Shown here piece by piece: positions 34,799 to 44,061 of a stretch of DNA of 64,000 nt. Made by a program: the position numbers and the translations under genes. Position 1 is the first letter of the stretch. Every line of letters starts with the position of its first letter. The stretch spans positions 26,110 to 90,109 of the forward strand of contig CALMVZ010000018.1 of the NCBI GenBank assembly GCA_937873155.1. Direction: 5' to 3'. This stretch comes from an uncultured Bacteroidota bacterium (GTDB lineage Bacteria; Bacteroidota; Bacteroidia; B-17B0; Aurantibacillaceae). Below the pieces are notes generated by a model that had not been told where the DNA came from, searched no databases, and saw only the letters and a list, made by a program, of their open reading frames with translations.

Positions 34799-36194
34799 TT
34801 ATTTTTTCCTCCTCAGCTTCATCTTCACGTTCCTCCTCGACAAATATCTCTTGTCGGTTTATGTCAGTAGGATCAGTATAACCTACCTCAGACCAAAATA
34901 GCTCAACGTTTGTTTTCATTTTAATTGAAGAGTCGCTACTAATTGGGATTTCAATCAGTTCATTTTCATTCTTAAGACTGTTTATGTAACCAATCAATAA
35001 GTCACGCCACTCTTCATTAAACATTCTTTTTCCCTTTTTTCTGCGATGCGAGTGCTGGAGTTCCTTTTCTTCCCAAGCCTTAAAACCGTCTTCTGTAAAT
35101 ATTACGTGTGTTTTAACTGAAAATCCAAGAAATGGCTCTAAAGTCGGTCGAAAGGATAATGCGAAGTGCCATCTACCCAATTCCAAATACTTTCCAAATA
35201 GATTTTTTTTCTTTGGCTTTCTCGCATTAGAATAAGGGTAAAAGTAAGACACCTTTGATGTTGGCAGACTTTTGAAATTGTGATAATATGCATTTGATTT
35301 ATTCGCAAGCTCATACCAATACAAACCTTTTTGCTTTAAAAATAGATGCAAAGACCGTTTGAAAAGTTTTTTAAAATGATTCATACAGTCTTTATGAGTT
35401 GGAAAGACTTCCCTGTCAAAACCCAACAGCAAATCAGAAACACGAATTTCGTGTGTTTCTTTGGGCAGAACTTCTACCTCATCATGATCACGTTTAACAT
35501 TATAATTCAGGTCTTTTCTGAAAGTAGAAATGCAATTAGCAATTATAGAAATCGGATAATCTTGATTTTGATCAAAGATCGCTTTAGCCTGCGCTTCGTT
35601 CTCAAAGCGATAAATGAAAAATGACTCAGGAAAAGAATCTACGCTCCACCAATTTGTATAGTATAACTCTTTCTTTTCAATGATTGGACTCTTAACCGAT
35701 AAATTTGAAAGATACCATTCTGAAAATTCATTGTTAACCTGAGATGCGTTTCTCGGAATGTTGTCCTTATTAAATTTATCTAAAAGGGTTTCCAGTCCCT
35801 TGCCCCAATTATCAGTGAAAGAAATTTGATTTAATCGATCTGCTCCTATGAAAAGGTTATATGCAGAATGATCGATCTTCACCAACGTAATGAAATCAAT
35901 CAATTCCGGATGTTGTTTAGCTATACTCTCTGATAAGCTAAACTCTTTATAAACGCCGTCCTTTAGTTTTCCTGCTTGACCATTCTGCAATATTTTCTCA
36001 CTGTAAACAAGAAGAACTTTAACAGCTTCGTTTCTGATAACCAAGTCTATCTTTTCCCAAAACTTCTCTCCACCTAATAATTCGTTTTTATCTATCCAAA
36101 CTTTATATCCAAGTAACTCCAACCTGGACGCCAACCAAATCGAAAATTCGTTGTCATCAGGAGTAGCATGACTTATAAAGATTGTGTCTCTCAT
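34773..36194 (-). CDS. TIR-APAZ protein of the SPARTA system
   Basis: 473 aa. Residues 1-140 form a TIR domain (RDTIFISHATPDDNEFSIWL, then GYKVWIDKNELLGGEKFWEKI) expected to degrade NAD(P). The remainder is an APAZ-like region (YELANKSNAYYHNFKSLP, GKYLELGRWHFALSFRPTLE) that holds the short pAgo. The C-terminal tail is very acidic. The gene starts 3 bp below the ATPase stop and overlaps pAgo, so the system is translated in the same operon as the restriction genes. Confidence 0.85.
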   Translation of the reverse strand: MRDTIFISHATPDDNEFSIWLASRLELLGYKVWIDKNELLGGEKFWEKIDLVIRNEAVKVLLVYSEKILQNGQAGKLKDGVYKEFSLSESIAKQHPELIDFITLVKIDHSAYNLFIGADRLNQISFTDNWGKGLETLLDKFNKDNIPRNASQVNNEFSEWYLSNLSVKSPIIEKKELYYTNWWSVDSFPESFFIYRFENEAQAKAIFDQNQDYPISIIANCISTFRKDLNYNVKRDHDEVEVLPKETHEIRVSDLLLGFDREVFPTHKDCMNHFKKLFKRSLHLFLKQKGLYWYELANKSNAYYHNFKSLPTSKVSYFYPYSNARKPKKKNLFGKYLELGRWHFALSFRPTLEPFLGFSVKTHVIFTEDGFKAWEEKELQHSHRRKKGKRMFNEEWRDLLIGYINSLKNENELIEIPISSDSSIKMKTNVELFWSEVGYTDPTDINRQEIFVEEEREDEAEEEKIIDEEIKHD

Positions 36195-36197
36195 TTT

Positions 36198-38066
36198 TTA
36201 AATCAATAAGTCTCTTAGTTTTCTATTCTGATCATCAGTTACAATTTCCCATAAATCTTTGGCAGCTTCCGTGTCCTTTATTCTCAAAAAGTGCCTGATC
36301 TTATCGTGACCTTGCTTAAGTTTTATTTGAGCATTTACTACATCCGTTGTTCCATCAGATAATTTTACCCGTTCGATGAAGTCACAGTTCGGATTACTAA
36401 TCATCCAAGTTCCATTCAACAACTTAAAAACCCTGAGATTTTCCTTTAGTTGAATTTTATACTTCCAGTTCTCTCCATCATGCCCTATTTCAGACAAGTG
36501 AATTATCGTCGGATTTGCTTCGTTCACACCAATGAGATTGCGAAACGCCAGCTGCCTTAGCTGTATAACAATATTGATTATCGCATCCAGTTCTTGTTTA
36601 TATATAGGTGTGTCAATGTTATCATGAGACAATGGATTCAAAAGAAGGTCTTTGTATTCTTTTAATCGCTTGAAGTCATCAAAATTTCCACCGAACTCTT
36701 CGTAGGATTTCTTAAAATTATCAATGAGGGTATCTAATTGAAGCGGTTTAACACCTTCTTCAGCAGAAAGCTTTATTGTTTTATTCGAAGGCAACAAATG
36801 CTTTAGGATTCTCTCACATTCCTTTCTCAAATAATTTGCACACGTGGCATAATCAAACAACTTAAGATATTTTTTAGCCTGATCAAGATAATCCACACTG
36901 GCTGGAAGGAATGGAATAGGAATTAGCTGCGTATTTTCATCACGGTAGATTTCTTTTATACCCCATTTATCCAGCACACCGTCCGAGTCGAGTCTTCTTT
37001 TAACCATATTGAAAAAGCCTCGGTCATGCGTCATAATGACAATTTGATAATCATTGAATTCTTGCAAGACTAAATCCAAAACAATATCCCTGTTGGACAT
37101 ATCAAGCGATATCAAAAGATCATCAAGGACTAAAAGTTTAGGCGCAGCTTCAATATATTTTTCGTCAAGAATCGCAAAACGAATAGCCAAGGCAATTGTT
37201 GTTAGTCGTGCTTCATTCAAAAACGAATGAGGTCTTTCAACCTTTTCTTTGCCACCCGTTAAACCTGCGTGGATGTATTCCACTTCCAAAAGAATTTTAG
37301 GAGGAATTGTTTTGTGATTTCTTTTTGTGGTACTACCGGGCTCAAACTCATCGTAAGAAGTTGGTACGTATCGCAATTTCAATTTCAGCTCTTGCTTAAA
37401 CTTCGTTTGCAAATACTCGTTGGCCGATTCTATAATGTTATTTAAATAGGCTTCGAATTCCTCATTAAACTCTACTATTCGTTGCTTAAACCGGGGGTAG
37501 TCCGGATGGCGCATAACAGTCCTTGGTTGCATCCCCGGCTTTAAAAATAGCCACCAGTCAAGTGCATTGGTATTCCCAGGAGATATCTCCTTGGTAAAAT
37601 TAATGAACACGAGAATTTCCTTTTCAAATAAGGGAAATAGATCGATTTGATCTCGGTTACTAAAATCATATATTCTTGAAAGCAGACGATAATTAATGAA
37701 ATCACTTGTTTGAGCAATTTCCTTGACGACAGAATCGGTTTTGGTATTAATTAAATTAAACGATATCTTTTTAGTTAATACAGATTGATGTTCGTCCTCC
37801 AGATCTACGATAATGGCTCCTTCCGCAGGAGCAGCGGTAAATCGGTTCACCAAATTTTGAGGATCAGCTAAGTCGAAGTACTTCTTTATATCGGCATCGT
37901 TAGATTTGAAAACACTTTGCAAAAAAGTAAATAAGCCCCAATAGATTGAGCTTTTCCCGCTTCCGTTTTCTCCATACAGCAATAGATTTTTCCGGTTCAA
38001 TGAGATTTCATTGTCACCGTAGAAAAACTTAAAGTTATTTAAATGTATTTTACTTATTCGCCGCAT
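36198..38066 (-). CDS. RecF/SMC-like ATPase partner of the type IIG enzyme
   Basis: 622 aa. N-terminal half-ABC ATPase: Walker A LLYGENGSGKSS, Walker B KLLVLDDLLISLD, and a D-loop/H-loop region (IVIMTHDRGFF). The insertion is short compared with SMC proteins, and the C-terminal part looks helical (LKHLLPSNKTIKL ...). It overlaps the type IIG gene by 17 bp. ATPases of this class serve as partners in several defence systems (PtuA, GajA, RM-linked ATPases). Here it may license or direct cleavage. No nuclease motif seen in it. Confidence 0.65.
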   Translation of the reverse strand: MRRISKIHLNNFKFFYGDNEISLNRKNLLLYGENGSGKSSIYWGLFTFLQSVFKSNDADIKKYFDLADPQNLVNRFTAAPAEGAIIVDLEDEHQSVLTKKISFNLINTKTDSVVKEIAQTSDFINYRLLSRIYDFSNRDQIDLFPLFEKEILVFINFTKEISPGNTNALDWWLFLKPGMQPRTVMRHPDYPRFKQRIVEFNEEFEAYLNNIIESANEYLQTKFKQELKLKLRYVPTSYDEFEPGSTTKRNHKTIPPKILLEVEYIHAGLTGGKEKVERPHSFLNEARLTTIALAIRFAILDEKYIEAAPKLLVLDDLLISLDMSNRDIVLDLVLQEFNDYQIVIMTHDRGFFNMVKRRLDSDGVLDKWGIKEIYRDENTQLIPIPFLPASVDYLDQAKKYLKLFDYATCANYLRKECERILKHLLPSNKTIKLSAEEGVKPLQLDTLIDNFKKSYEEFGGNFDDFKRLKEYKDLLLNPLSHDNIDTPIYKQELDAIINIVIQLRQLAFRNLIGVNEANPTIIHLSEIGHDGENWKYKIQLKENLRVFKLLNGTWMISNPNCDFIERVKLSDGTTDVVNAQIKLKQGHDKIRHFLRIKDTEAAKDLWEIVTDDQNRKLRDLLI

Positions 38067-41000
38067 TCGAAAACTGCTTAATTGGCATTAATAAAGGAGC
38101 CATTCTAATATCCATGAGTTTCAGATTGTTTCGAACGGTATTATCCTTTTGCCTAAATTTTTGATAAAATACTTGGATGGACTTCTCGATTTCCTTCTTT
38201 GTCATTTTTAAGTCTTGGATTTCCTGACTTACAAATTTTGAAATTCTTACATCCTCCTTTTTAAAGTGAGCAGCGAGATAAAGTTCATAAACCATTGCAT
38301 CCATAATCTCTTCAAACTGCTGGATTAGGTGACTGTTCGGTACGTATTCATTCAGCTGCTTCTTCTCATCTAAGCCGTTTAAATACAAAAGACAATTGGA
38401 AATGAAAATAAACGGCTCCTGTTGTTCTTTATCAATAATTGGAATAGGAATCTCTCTTAATTCAGCAAGCGTAGTCTGACGAAAATCATCTTTAGTTGCA
38501 ATTGACGAAATGTTTAGATAAATGAAAGAAACCAATCGGCTCGCCATTAATCCTAAAAGAAACTTTATATCAAATCTTTTATCCGTGGACAAAAATGGAT
38601 TGATGTCCTTTTTAAACACCATTTTTTCCTCTGTGTATCCAACTGATAACCGATCCTGTCTATTAATAATGCGACGTATCAATAGTTTTGCATCCGCATT
38701 ATAGAATTTTTTTAATGAAGGCTTATCATCTAAGCTCGTGTAATAAACGTCTTCTACCTTTAAAAGGTAATTGTACACATTTCCTTTATTTAAAAATGGA
38801 AAGTGTTTCTCTTCATCAGGTTTTTGAATTTTTTTGAAACTGCTTCCGGCCAAGCCTTGAGTCGACATAGTAATTTCGCCTAACGAAATAAAATTGCCCA
38901 GGTCGTTAAGTATTTTATAAACGAAAGGATTAAGTATTACTTTATACTTTGGCTTTAATATTAACGAATTGACTATTGTCGTAAACTCAATATTGTCTAA
39001 CGTTGAGGGAGAGTCCTTTTTGTTGTAACTGTAAATATCGTAGTGATCTGTCACGCCATTTTTCAGAAAGTAGATTGCCGTTTCAACATAAGCATCAGGA
39101 AAAATATTAAATGGAAGATTAATCAGTTTCATTAATCCCTTCTCTTCGAAAATGTATTCTCTGAAAACAGAATAGTTTTCCCCTGTCTGCCATGTAACTG
39201 GAGCAATATAGGCAAGTATGCCGCCCGGTCTTAAAATGGTAAATGCTTCAACTATGAACAATACGGAGGTCTCAAATTTCCGTTCAAATTGCTCATACTT
39301 ATACCTGAAATACTCTCTATGTTGTTCACTAAAATCTTCCAAAGGAATATAAGGGGGATTACCAATTATAGCATCGAAACCAATAAAATCACCCTCGTTA
39401 TCCAGTACTTCCGGGAATTCGAATCTCCATTCAAAAGCATTTCTATAAAAGACATTACTTAGTATTTCTTCTTTCTCGACTTTAACTTTTTCAAAAGCTT
39501 TTTTTGCTTTCTCGAATTTGACCAAAAGCTCTTTAGGTATTTTTTCTTCCCATTGACGTTTTGCGTTAATATCAGACTCGAGGTTAATTACTTTACCTCT
39601 TGCTTTAGCCAGCTTATCTTTGAACGACTCATCAAGAGTATCTTTGAACGCTTCTTTTATTTTTGAAATAATATCGGAAATTTCCTTTTTTTTCTCTCGG
39701 TCATTAGTCGTTTTGTAATCGTGTACGGCCTTTTTATAATCCTGAATAGTATAATCGATATTCTTGAAAGCGCTTCTTAAATCGTCCTTGACATTAAATC
39801 TGTTTATTAAAGAATCGCCGCACTTGATATTAATATCAATGTTAGGCAATGTCTCAAGCTCGGCGTAGTTACTCTCTTTTGTATAATACGAATGCTTCAA
39901 TAATTCTATCCACAAGCGCAGTCGACAGATCTTGACTGAGTTGGGATTGATATCAACTCCAAATAAACAGTTTTCAATTATAATTTCCTTTTCGTGGAAC
40001 AAAGACTCCTGCACTCGCTGGCTTTCCGGGCTCTTTGGATTATAATCAAATAGCAAGCCTTCTTCATCAGTAACGATCAACTCGTCATTAACTACTTCGA
40101 AGTGGTAATCACGAAGCATTTTGCCCCTTCCATCAACTAAAACTTTTAATTCTCCTTTGACACAAATTATTTCATTAAGGGCAGACACCAAGAAGTGCCC
40201 TGAACCAACGGCGGGATCGCATACTTTTATTGAGTTGATAATTTCATTTGCCTCTTTTTTATCCTCAATTTTATTATAAATTTCTTCAATTGATCCACAC
40301 TTCCATCCTTTGGCTTCATTGAATTTAGAAATGATTACCTGCCGGATTGTTTCCTTACACATATGCATGGTAACGAAACCTGGAGTAAAAAAGGAACCTT
40401 CCTTGTATCCATTGATCTTTTCAAATATAAGGCCTAATACTGAAGCATTAATTAATCCTTTATTCTCCTCTTGAATTGCTTCTGAACCTACAGAACTGAA
40501 ATCATAAGAATTCAAAAATTCAAGAAGATATTGCAGAGTAGGAAGTTCTTTTGTTTTTTTTCGGCGATCAGATTTAAGTAAAATTGAACGCTCAAAAAGC
40601 GGCAATGATAATCGATTATCCAACAATCCGATGTCAAAAGTTGTGCGCTCCAATTCAGTTCTTTCAAATAAAGAACTGTTCAAATAAGGAACATTTTTGA
40701 ATTTGTCTTTTAAGTGATTATAGCGATTTGAAGGCCTTTCAGCTAAAACCTGAAAAAACAGATTCGCTAATTCATCAAAATCAAAAATGAAATTCGAATT
40801 AAGGAATAGGTATTGTCGGTCTCCTTTATGGTAGGTTGCTAATTGAGCTTCTAAAAGTTTGATAAAAAGAACTCTGTTAATCCATGTGATTGATAATTCA
40901 AGCGCAATATTGAACAGTTGCTCATCCTTATCCGCTCCAAATAGCGAAGCATTGGTCATCGACCTCAAACAATCTCTATCTTTAAGTTTTCGAATAGTAT

Positions 41001-41844
41001 TTTCGATCAAGGAGGCTTCATCCGCCTGTTTTTTTTGAGTAATTAATTTTTTACCGCCATCTTTAATTTCTTCCAGCCCTACTATGTGCAAAAGTTCAGT
41101 ATAGAATTTCGTATCAAGAGAGTTACTGTCATTCGCAAAAGGCTGTTTAAGTAAATGAACAGGGGAAAATATTTTAAACAAGGCGATTAACTTAGTATCA
41201 CCAGCAAATATTTTTTTTACAGGATCATAATACTCTCGCAGATCTATTTTCGTGCCGATTAAGATTTCATCAATCGATTCTAAGAACGGCTGTGCAATAC
41301 TTTCATAAAAGAAACGTGTATCATTACCACTCGCTTTCCAATTATCATAGTCTCTTCTCAGTTTAGAATTACGAAACACATTTTTTTCGAACCAAACTTC
41401 ATCAAAAATAAACCACTCAAAAATATTAGTGACTACCAAGAACCTGAGATCAATATTTTGATGATCTACACGTTCACGCAAATAGTAAAGGATTAATTCG
41501 TGAAGAGCTTTCACATTAGATTTTGAATCGGTAAGCATCTCCAGTCTGTTTACTGGCCTTTTAACTTCGAATAGAACTCCAACAGGTTCTTTTGCCGATT
41601 TGCCTGTGTGTATAACGAGATCATTTCTACCTTTTGTATTTACTTCATGATTCTCTTTATACCATGTTTCCTTTAAAAAGTCCGAAATGATGTTTTTTGA
41701 ATTCTCCTCCGACTCTTCTGTATTAACTCTTTCTAATAAACGAACTAAGTTGGCTTTCAATTTTTCAATATCATTCCGACCTACCTTTTCTTTCAGGTAG
41801 GCTTTATTCAAAGATTTACTTGCGTTTATTGTGGTGATCTTCAT
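38050..41844 (-). CDS. Type IIG-like restriction enzyme/adenine methyltransferase
   Basis: 1264 aa. An N-terminal nuclease-like region carries NDLVIHTGKS then GVLFEVKRP (D...ExK). The methyltransferase has motif I VCDPAVGSGHFLVSAL and motif IV IIGNPPYIPLE, followed by a C-terminal target-recognition region. This is the single-polypeptide architecture of type IIG/Eco57I-like enzymes, which methylate one strand and cleave unmodified DNA. Overlaps its controller gene by 4 bp and the ATPase by 17 bp. A type I-like helper role for the ATPase is possible. Confidence 0.8.
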   Translation of the reverse strand: MKITTINASKSLNKAYLKEKVGRNDIEKLKANLVRLLERVNTEESEENSKNIISDFLKETWYKENHEVNTKGRNDLVIHTGKSAKEPVGVLFEVKRPVNRLEMLTDSKSNVKALHELILYYLRERVDHQNIDLRFLVVTNIFEWFIFDEVWFEKNVFRNSKLRRDYDNWKASGNDTRFFYESIAQPFLESIDEILIGTKIDLREYYDPVKKIFAGDTKLIALFKIFSPVHLLKQPFANDSNSLDTKFYTELLHIVGLEEIKDGGKKLITQKKQADEASLIENTIRKLKDRDCLRSMTNASLFGADKDEQLFNIALELSITWINRVLFIKLLEAQLATYHKGDRQYLFLNSNFIFDFDELANLFFQVLAERPSNRYNHLKDKFKNVPYLNSSLFERTELERTTFDIGLLDNRLSLPLFERSILLKSDRRKKTKELPTLQYLLEFLNSYDFSSVGSEAIQEENKGLINASVLGLIFEKINGYKEGSFFTPGFVTMHMCKETIRQVIISKFNEAKGWKCGSIEEIYNKIEDKKEANEIINSIKVCDPAVGSGHFLVSALNEIICVKGELKVLVDGRGKMLRDYHFEVVNDELIVTDEEGLLFDYNPKSPESQRVQESLFHEKEIIIENCLFGVDINPNSVKICRLRLWIELLKHSYYTKESNYAELETLPNIDINIKCGDSLINRFNVKDDLRSAFKNIDYTIQDYKKAVHDYKTTNDREKKKEISDIISKIKEAFKDTLDESFKDKLAKARGKVINLESDINAKRQWEEKIPKELLVKFEKAKKAFEKVKVEKEEILSNVFYRNAFEWRFEFPEVLDNEGDFIGFDAIIGNPPYIPLEDFSEQHREYFRYKYEQFERKFETSVLFIVEAFTILRPGGILAYIAPVTWQTGENYSVFREYIFEEKGLMKLINLPFNIFPDAYVETAIYFLKNGVTDHYDIYSYNKKDSPSTLDNIEFTTIVNSLILKPKYKVILNPFVYKILNDLGNFISLGEITMSTQGLAGSSFKKIQKPDEEKHFPFLNKGNVYNYLLKVEDVYYTSLDDKPSLKKFYNADAKLLIRRIINRQDRLSVGYTEEKMVFKKDINPFLSTDKRFDIKFLLGLMASRLVSFIYLNISSIATKDDFRQTTLAELREIPIPIIDKEQQEPFIFISNCLLYLNGLDEKKQLNEYVPNSHLIQQFEEIMDAMVYELYLAAHFKKEDVRISKFVSQEIQDLKMTKKEIEKSIQVFYQKFRQKDNTVRNNLKLMDIRMAPLLMPIKQFSNAANK

Positions 41845-42128
41845 TTCTTAATTATATCTTTTTTCGCAATCTCCAAAGCTCTTATGCCCGCATCAGTATC
41901 CGTAATTACCTCAAGAATCCTATCTGCTATCCATAGTGATAACAACTCTTTTGAATCAGCTTTTAGTAATTCTGACAATTTCATCACTTGTTCTCTTTTA
42001 GGTTTGCGCTCACCTCTTTCCATTTTACTTAGAAAGGCAGTATCTACTTCAATAGAAGCAGCTACTTGTCTTAGCAATAAACCTTTAGTCTCTCGCAACT
42101 TTCTCAATTTCTCTCCAAAATGATTCAT
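41841..42128 (-). CDS. Controller (C) protein-like XRE regulator of the defence operon
   Basis: 95 aa. HTH_3 domain (LRKLRETKGLLLRQVAASIE, DTAFLSKMERGERKPKREQV) with a short C-terminal helix. The frame can be read from a TTG at 42161, but that start would lie inside the promoter's -7 box and the palindrome, so I start at the ATG at 42128. A 4-bp overlap with the restriction gene and a palindromic operator upstream match C proteins that time restriction after methylation. Confidence 0.75.
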   Translation of the reverse strand: MNHFGEKLRKLRETKGLLLRQVAASIEVDTAFLSKMERGERKPKREQVMKLSELLKADSKELLSLWIADRILEVITDTDAGIRALEIAKKDIIKK

Positions 42129-42144
42129 TTTGTTTGGGATTGAC

Positions 42145-42166
42145 TTGTCAAATTCTGACAAATGTA
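42145..42166 (-). promoter_or_regulatory. Palindromic C-protein operator overlapping promoter
   Basis: TTGTCA, 5 bases, TGACAA (42145-42161) is a perfect dyad. On the minus strand TACATTTG at 42166-42159 is a perfect TAnnTTTG box that shares its last bases with the dyad, so a bound regulator would block or shape initiation. The ATG of the controller gene is 31 bp after the -7 box. Confidence 0.7.
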
Positions 42167-42178
42167 CTTTTCCTGATG

Positions 42179-42256
42179 CAAATGAACGAAGAATGGTCTA
42201 AGTATTTTTCAACACTTTAGTAAGGTGGCGGTAATGGTAGTTATTGGAAGGTATTG
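42179..42256 (-). promoter_or_regulatory. Phased array and second promoter-like box upstream of the defence operon
   Basis: On the minus strand: CAATACCTTC (42256-42247), CAATAACTAC (42246-42237), CATTACCGCC (42236-42227), then TTCATTTG ending at 42179, 78 bp after the array start. This copies the geometry at 33002-33080 and 45406-45484 (79 bp each). The array partly overlaps the 3' end of the winged-helix gene. The box lacks the A of TA, so it is weaker than the C-protein promoter just downstream. Confidence 0.6.
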
Positions 42257-42741
42257 TAGATCGAAGAATACTCTTTTTTAAGCTCGCCCGACTTATCGAT
42301 CCATTCCGGCAAGACATAGTAGAGTGATCGAATACCTGGCACTTTGATCTTTTTAATGCGACCGGATTTCACCGCACGGTTTAAAGTAACGGTGAGATTG
42401 TTCCTTGGCTTTGTATAGTCTTTAAAATGCGTGTCATGCTTCCGCAACAGCTTATCCAGTTCTTCAGAAGTAAGGGGTTTCTTATTTAATGTGAGTAGGA
42501 AAGCGATCTTGGTTGGGTACGACCACTTCTGTTTGTAATCCGTTTCCGCAAGCTCTATTTGCGATCCTGAACCAGCCCCTGATCCACCATTCTTCGCAAT
42601 TTCTCCCATCTCATCAAGGCCAGCCCGAAGCTGAAGAACGTAGTCGATTAGGTCTTCCCGGCTCCAACTCTCAAATTCAAGATAAACCTGCTTATCCTTT
42701 TCCCGTTTGTATCTATTTTGCCAGTCCTTTTTTGCAGTCAT
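42241..42741 (-). CDS. Winged-helix-like regulator of element 2
   Basis: 166 aa. Homologue of element 1's 174-aa regulator: basic start, FESWSREDLIDYVLQLRAGL, variable linker, then PLTSEELDKLLRKHDTHF and LTVTLNRAVKSGRIKKIKV as the winged-helix-like half. Divergent from the XRE/ImmA-type gene across a 259-bp AT-rich region. Its last 16 bases overlap the defence-operon array. Likely half of the lysis/lysogeny switch. Confidence 0.6.
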   Translation of the reverse strand: MTAKKDWQNRYKREKDKQVYLEFESWSREDLIDYVLQLRAGLDEMGEIAKNGGSGAGSGSQIELAETDYKQKWSYPTKIAFLLTLNKKPLTSEELDKLLRKHDTHFKDYTKPRNNLTVTLNRAVKSGRIKKIKVPGIRSLYYVLPEWIDKSGELKKEYSSIYNTFQ

Positions 42742-42939
42742 GAGATAAAAGTACGAATTTTTTGCTTTGAATAGCCAAATTATAACATACTTTTTCTATT
42801 TGAATACTATTTATATAACTAATTTATAACATCAACATACTACTAAAATAGCATAAAAATTTACTTCCAGTTTTACTTTAACGAGACAAAATTAACGGGT
42901 CTCTGAATCAACAACTTAGTCAATTTTAATATCAATTTT

Positions 42940-42981
42940 ATGCACCGTTTTTAATTTATATGCAGTTTTATTCTACATTTG
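42940..42981 (+). promoter_or_regulatory. Promoter and putative operator of the XRE/ImmA-type gene, element 2
   Basis: TACATTTG at 42974-42981 fits TAnnTTTG, 20 bp before the start codon. ATGCA at 42940 and 42960, 20 bp apart, repeat the arrangement seen in element 1 (21 bp apart), while flanking sequence differs. The rest of 42742-43000 is AT-rich with no gene; it contains several ATACT/CATACTA words of unknown meaning. Confidence 0.5.
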
Positions 42982-43000
42982 TTTTGCCAACGATTAAAAA

Positions 43001-44035
43001 ATGACTGCATCTGAAAAAATAAATCCGAAAATGTTAACCCTCGCTCGTGAAGCACGTGGATACTCCCAAGCTGATCTTGCAGAAAAGTCCGGTGTAAGCC
43101 GTTCTAACATTTCACGCTTTGAACAGGATAGCATTCAAATGTCCAGCGACCTACTGAACAAAATCATGGGCGTATTAAAATTTCAGGACTCTCTTTTTTA
43201 TGCGGACACGGACATACTCCCGCCCGCATTATACCGCAGACGTGATACCGTGCCCGCAAAAACAATGATGCAGATTGATGCGAACATTAACTTGTATCAG
43301 ATGAACATTGCCCGTTTACTGAACGCAATGAAAAAAGAAGCAGTAAGCATTCCATCGCTTCCCATTTCTGAAACAGGATCGCCGGAAGCGGCAGCAACTA
43401 AACTCCGCAAGCTATGGAAGCTGAGTAAAGGCACAATTGAAAACTTAACGCAGGTGTTAGAGGAACAAGGTATTCTTACCATAGTGATTGATTTTGGAAC
43501 TGAACGTGTGGACAGCAGAAGTATTTTGATCGAGGATAAATTCCCGGTGATCTTCTACAATAAAAAACTCCTGGGCGACCGTTTGCGTTTTACATTGGCT
43601 TATGAATTAGGTCACATTGTAATGCACACTCGCACTTCCCTGAACACTTTTACAGACCTGTCGAAAGAAACAAATTCATTTGCAGCAGAATTTTTAATGC
43701 CGAAGGATGATATCCTGAAAGACTTAAACGAGAATTTGGATTTGGATCTGCTGGCAAGGTTAAAAGGGAAATGGAAAGCATCGATGCACGCCATACTTTA
43801 TCGTGCGGTGGATTTGCAAGTGATCACAGAAAACCAAAAGCGTTACCTGATCAATCAGTTCAATGCTTTAAAGATCAGAAGACGGGAACCAAAGGAACTC
43901 GATCTTGTGATTGAGAAAGGACGATTGCTTCGTGATCTGATCACCACCTACCGGACAAAACAAAAAATGAACATGAAAGAGATCGCAGAATTTTTCCATC
44001 TTTTCGAAGATGAGTTTTTAGAGCGATACAATTAA
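43001..44035 (+). CDS. XRE repressor fused to ImmA/IrrE-like (M78) domain, element 2
   Basis: 344 aa, same length as the element 1 protein and similar throughout. XRE domain at 8-62 (YSQADLAEKSGVSRSNISRF), conserved ILPPALYRRRD, and M78 domain with LAYELGHIVMHT. The first zinc histidine is again tyrosine. Enough differences in the recognition helix region exist that the two repressors may have different operator preference, which would allow both prophages to coexist. DNA specificity is not provable from sequence. Confidence 0.85.
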   Translation: MTASEKINPKMLTLAREARGYSQADLAEKSGVSRSNISRFEQDSIQMSSDLLNKIMGVLKFQDSLFYADTDILPPALYRRRDTVPAKTMMQIDANINLYQMNIARLLNAMKKEAVSIPSLPISETGSPEAAATKLRKLWKLSKGTIENLTQVLEEQGILTIVIDFGTERVDSRSILIEDKFPVIFYNKKLLGDRLRFTLAYELGHIVMHTRTSLNTFTDLSKETNSFAAEFLMPKDDILKDLNENLDLDLLARLKGKWKASMHAILYRAVDLQVITENQKRYLINQFNALKIRRREPKELDLVIEKGRLLRDLITTYRTKQKMNMKEIAEFFHLFEDEFLERYN

Positions 44036-44061
44036 TTAGTAACAAAGTAAATTTAGATAAG

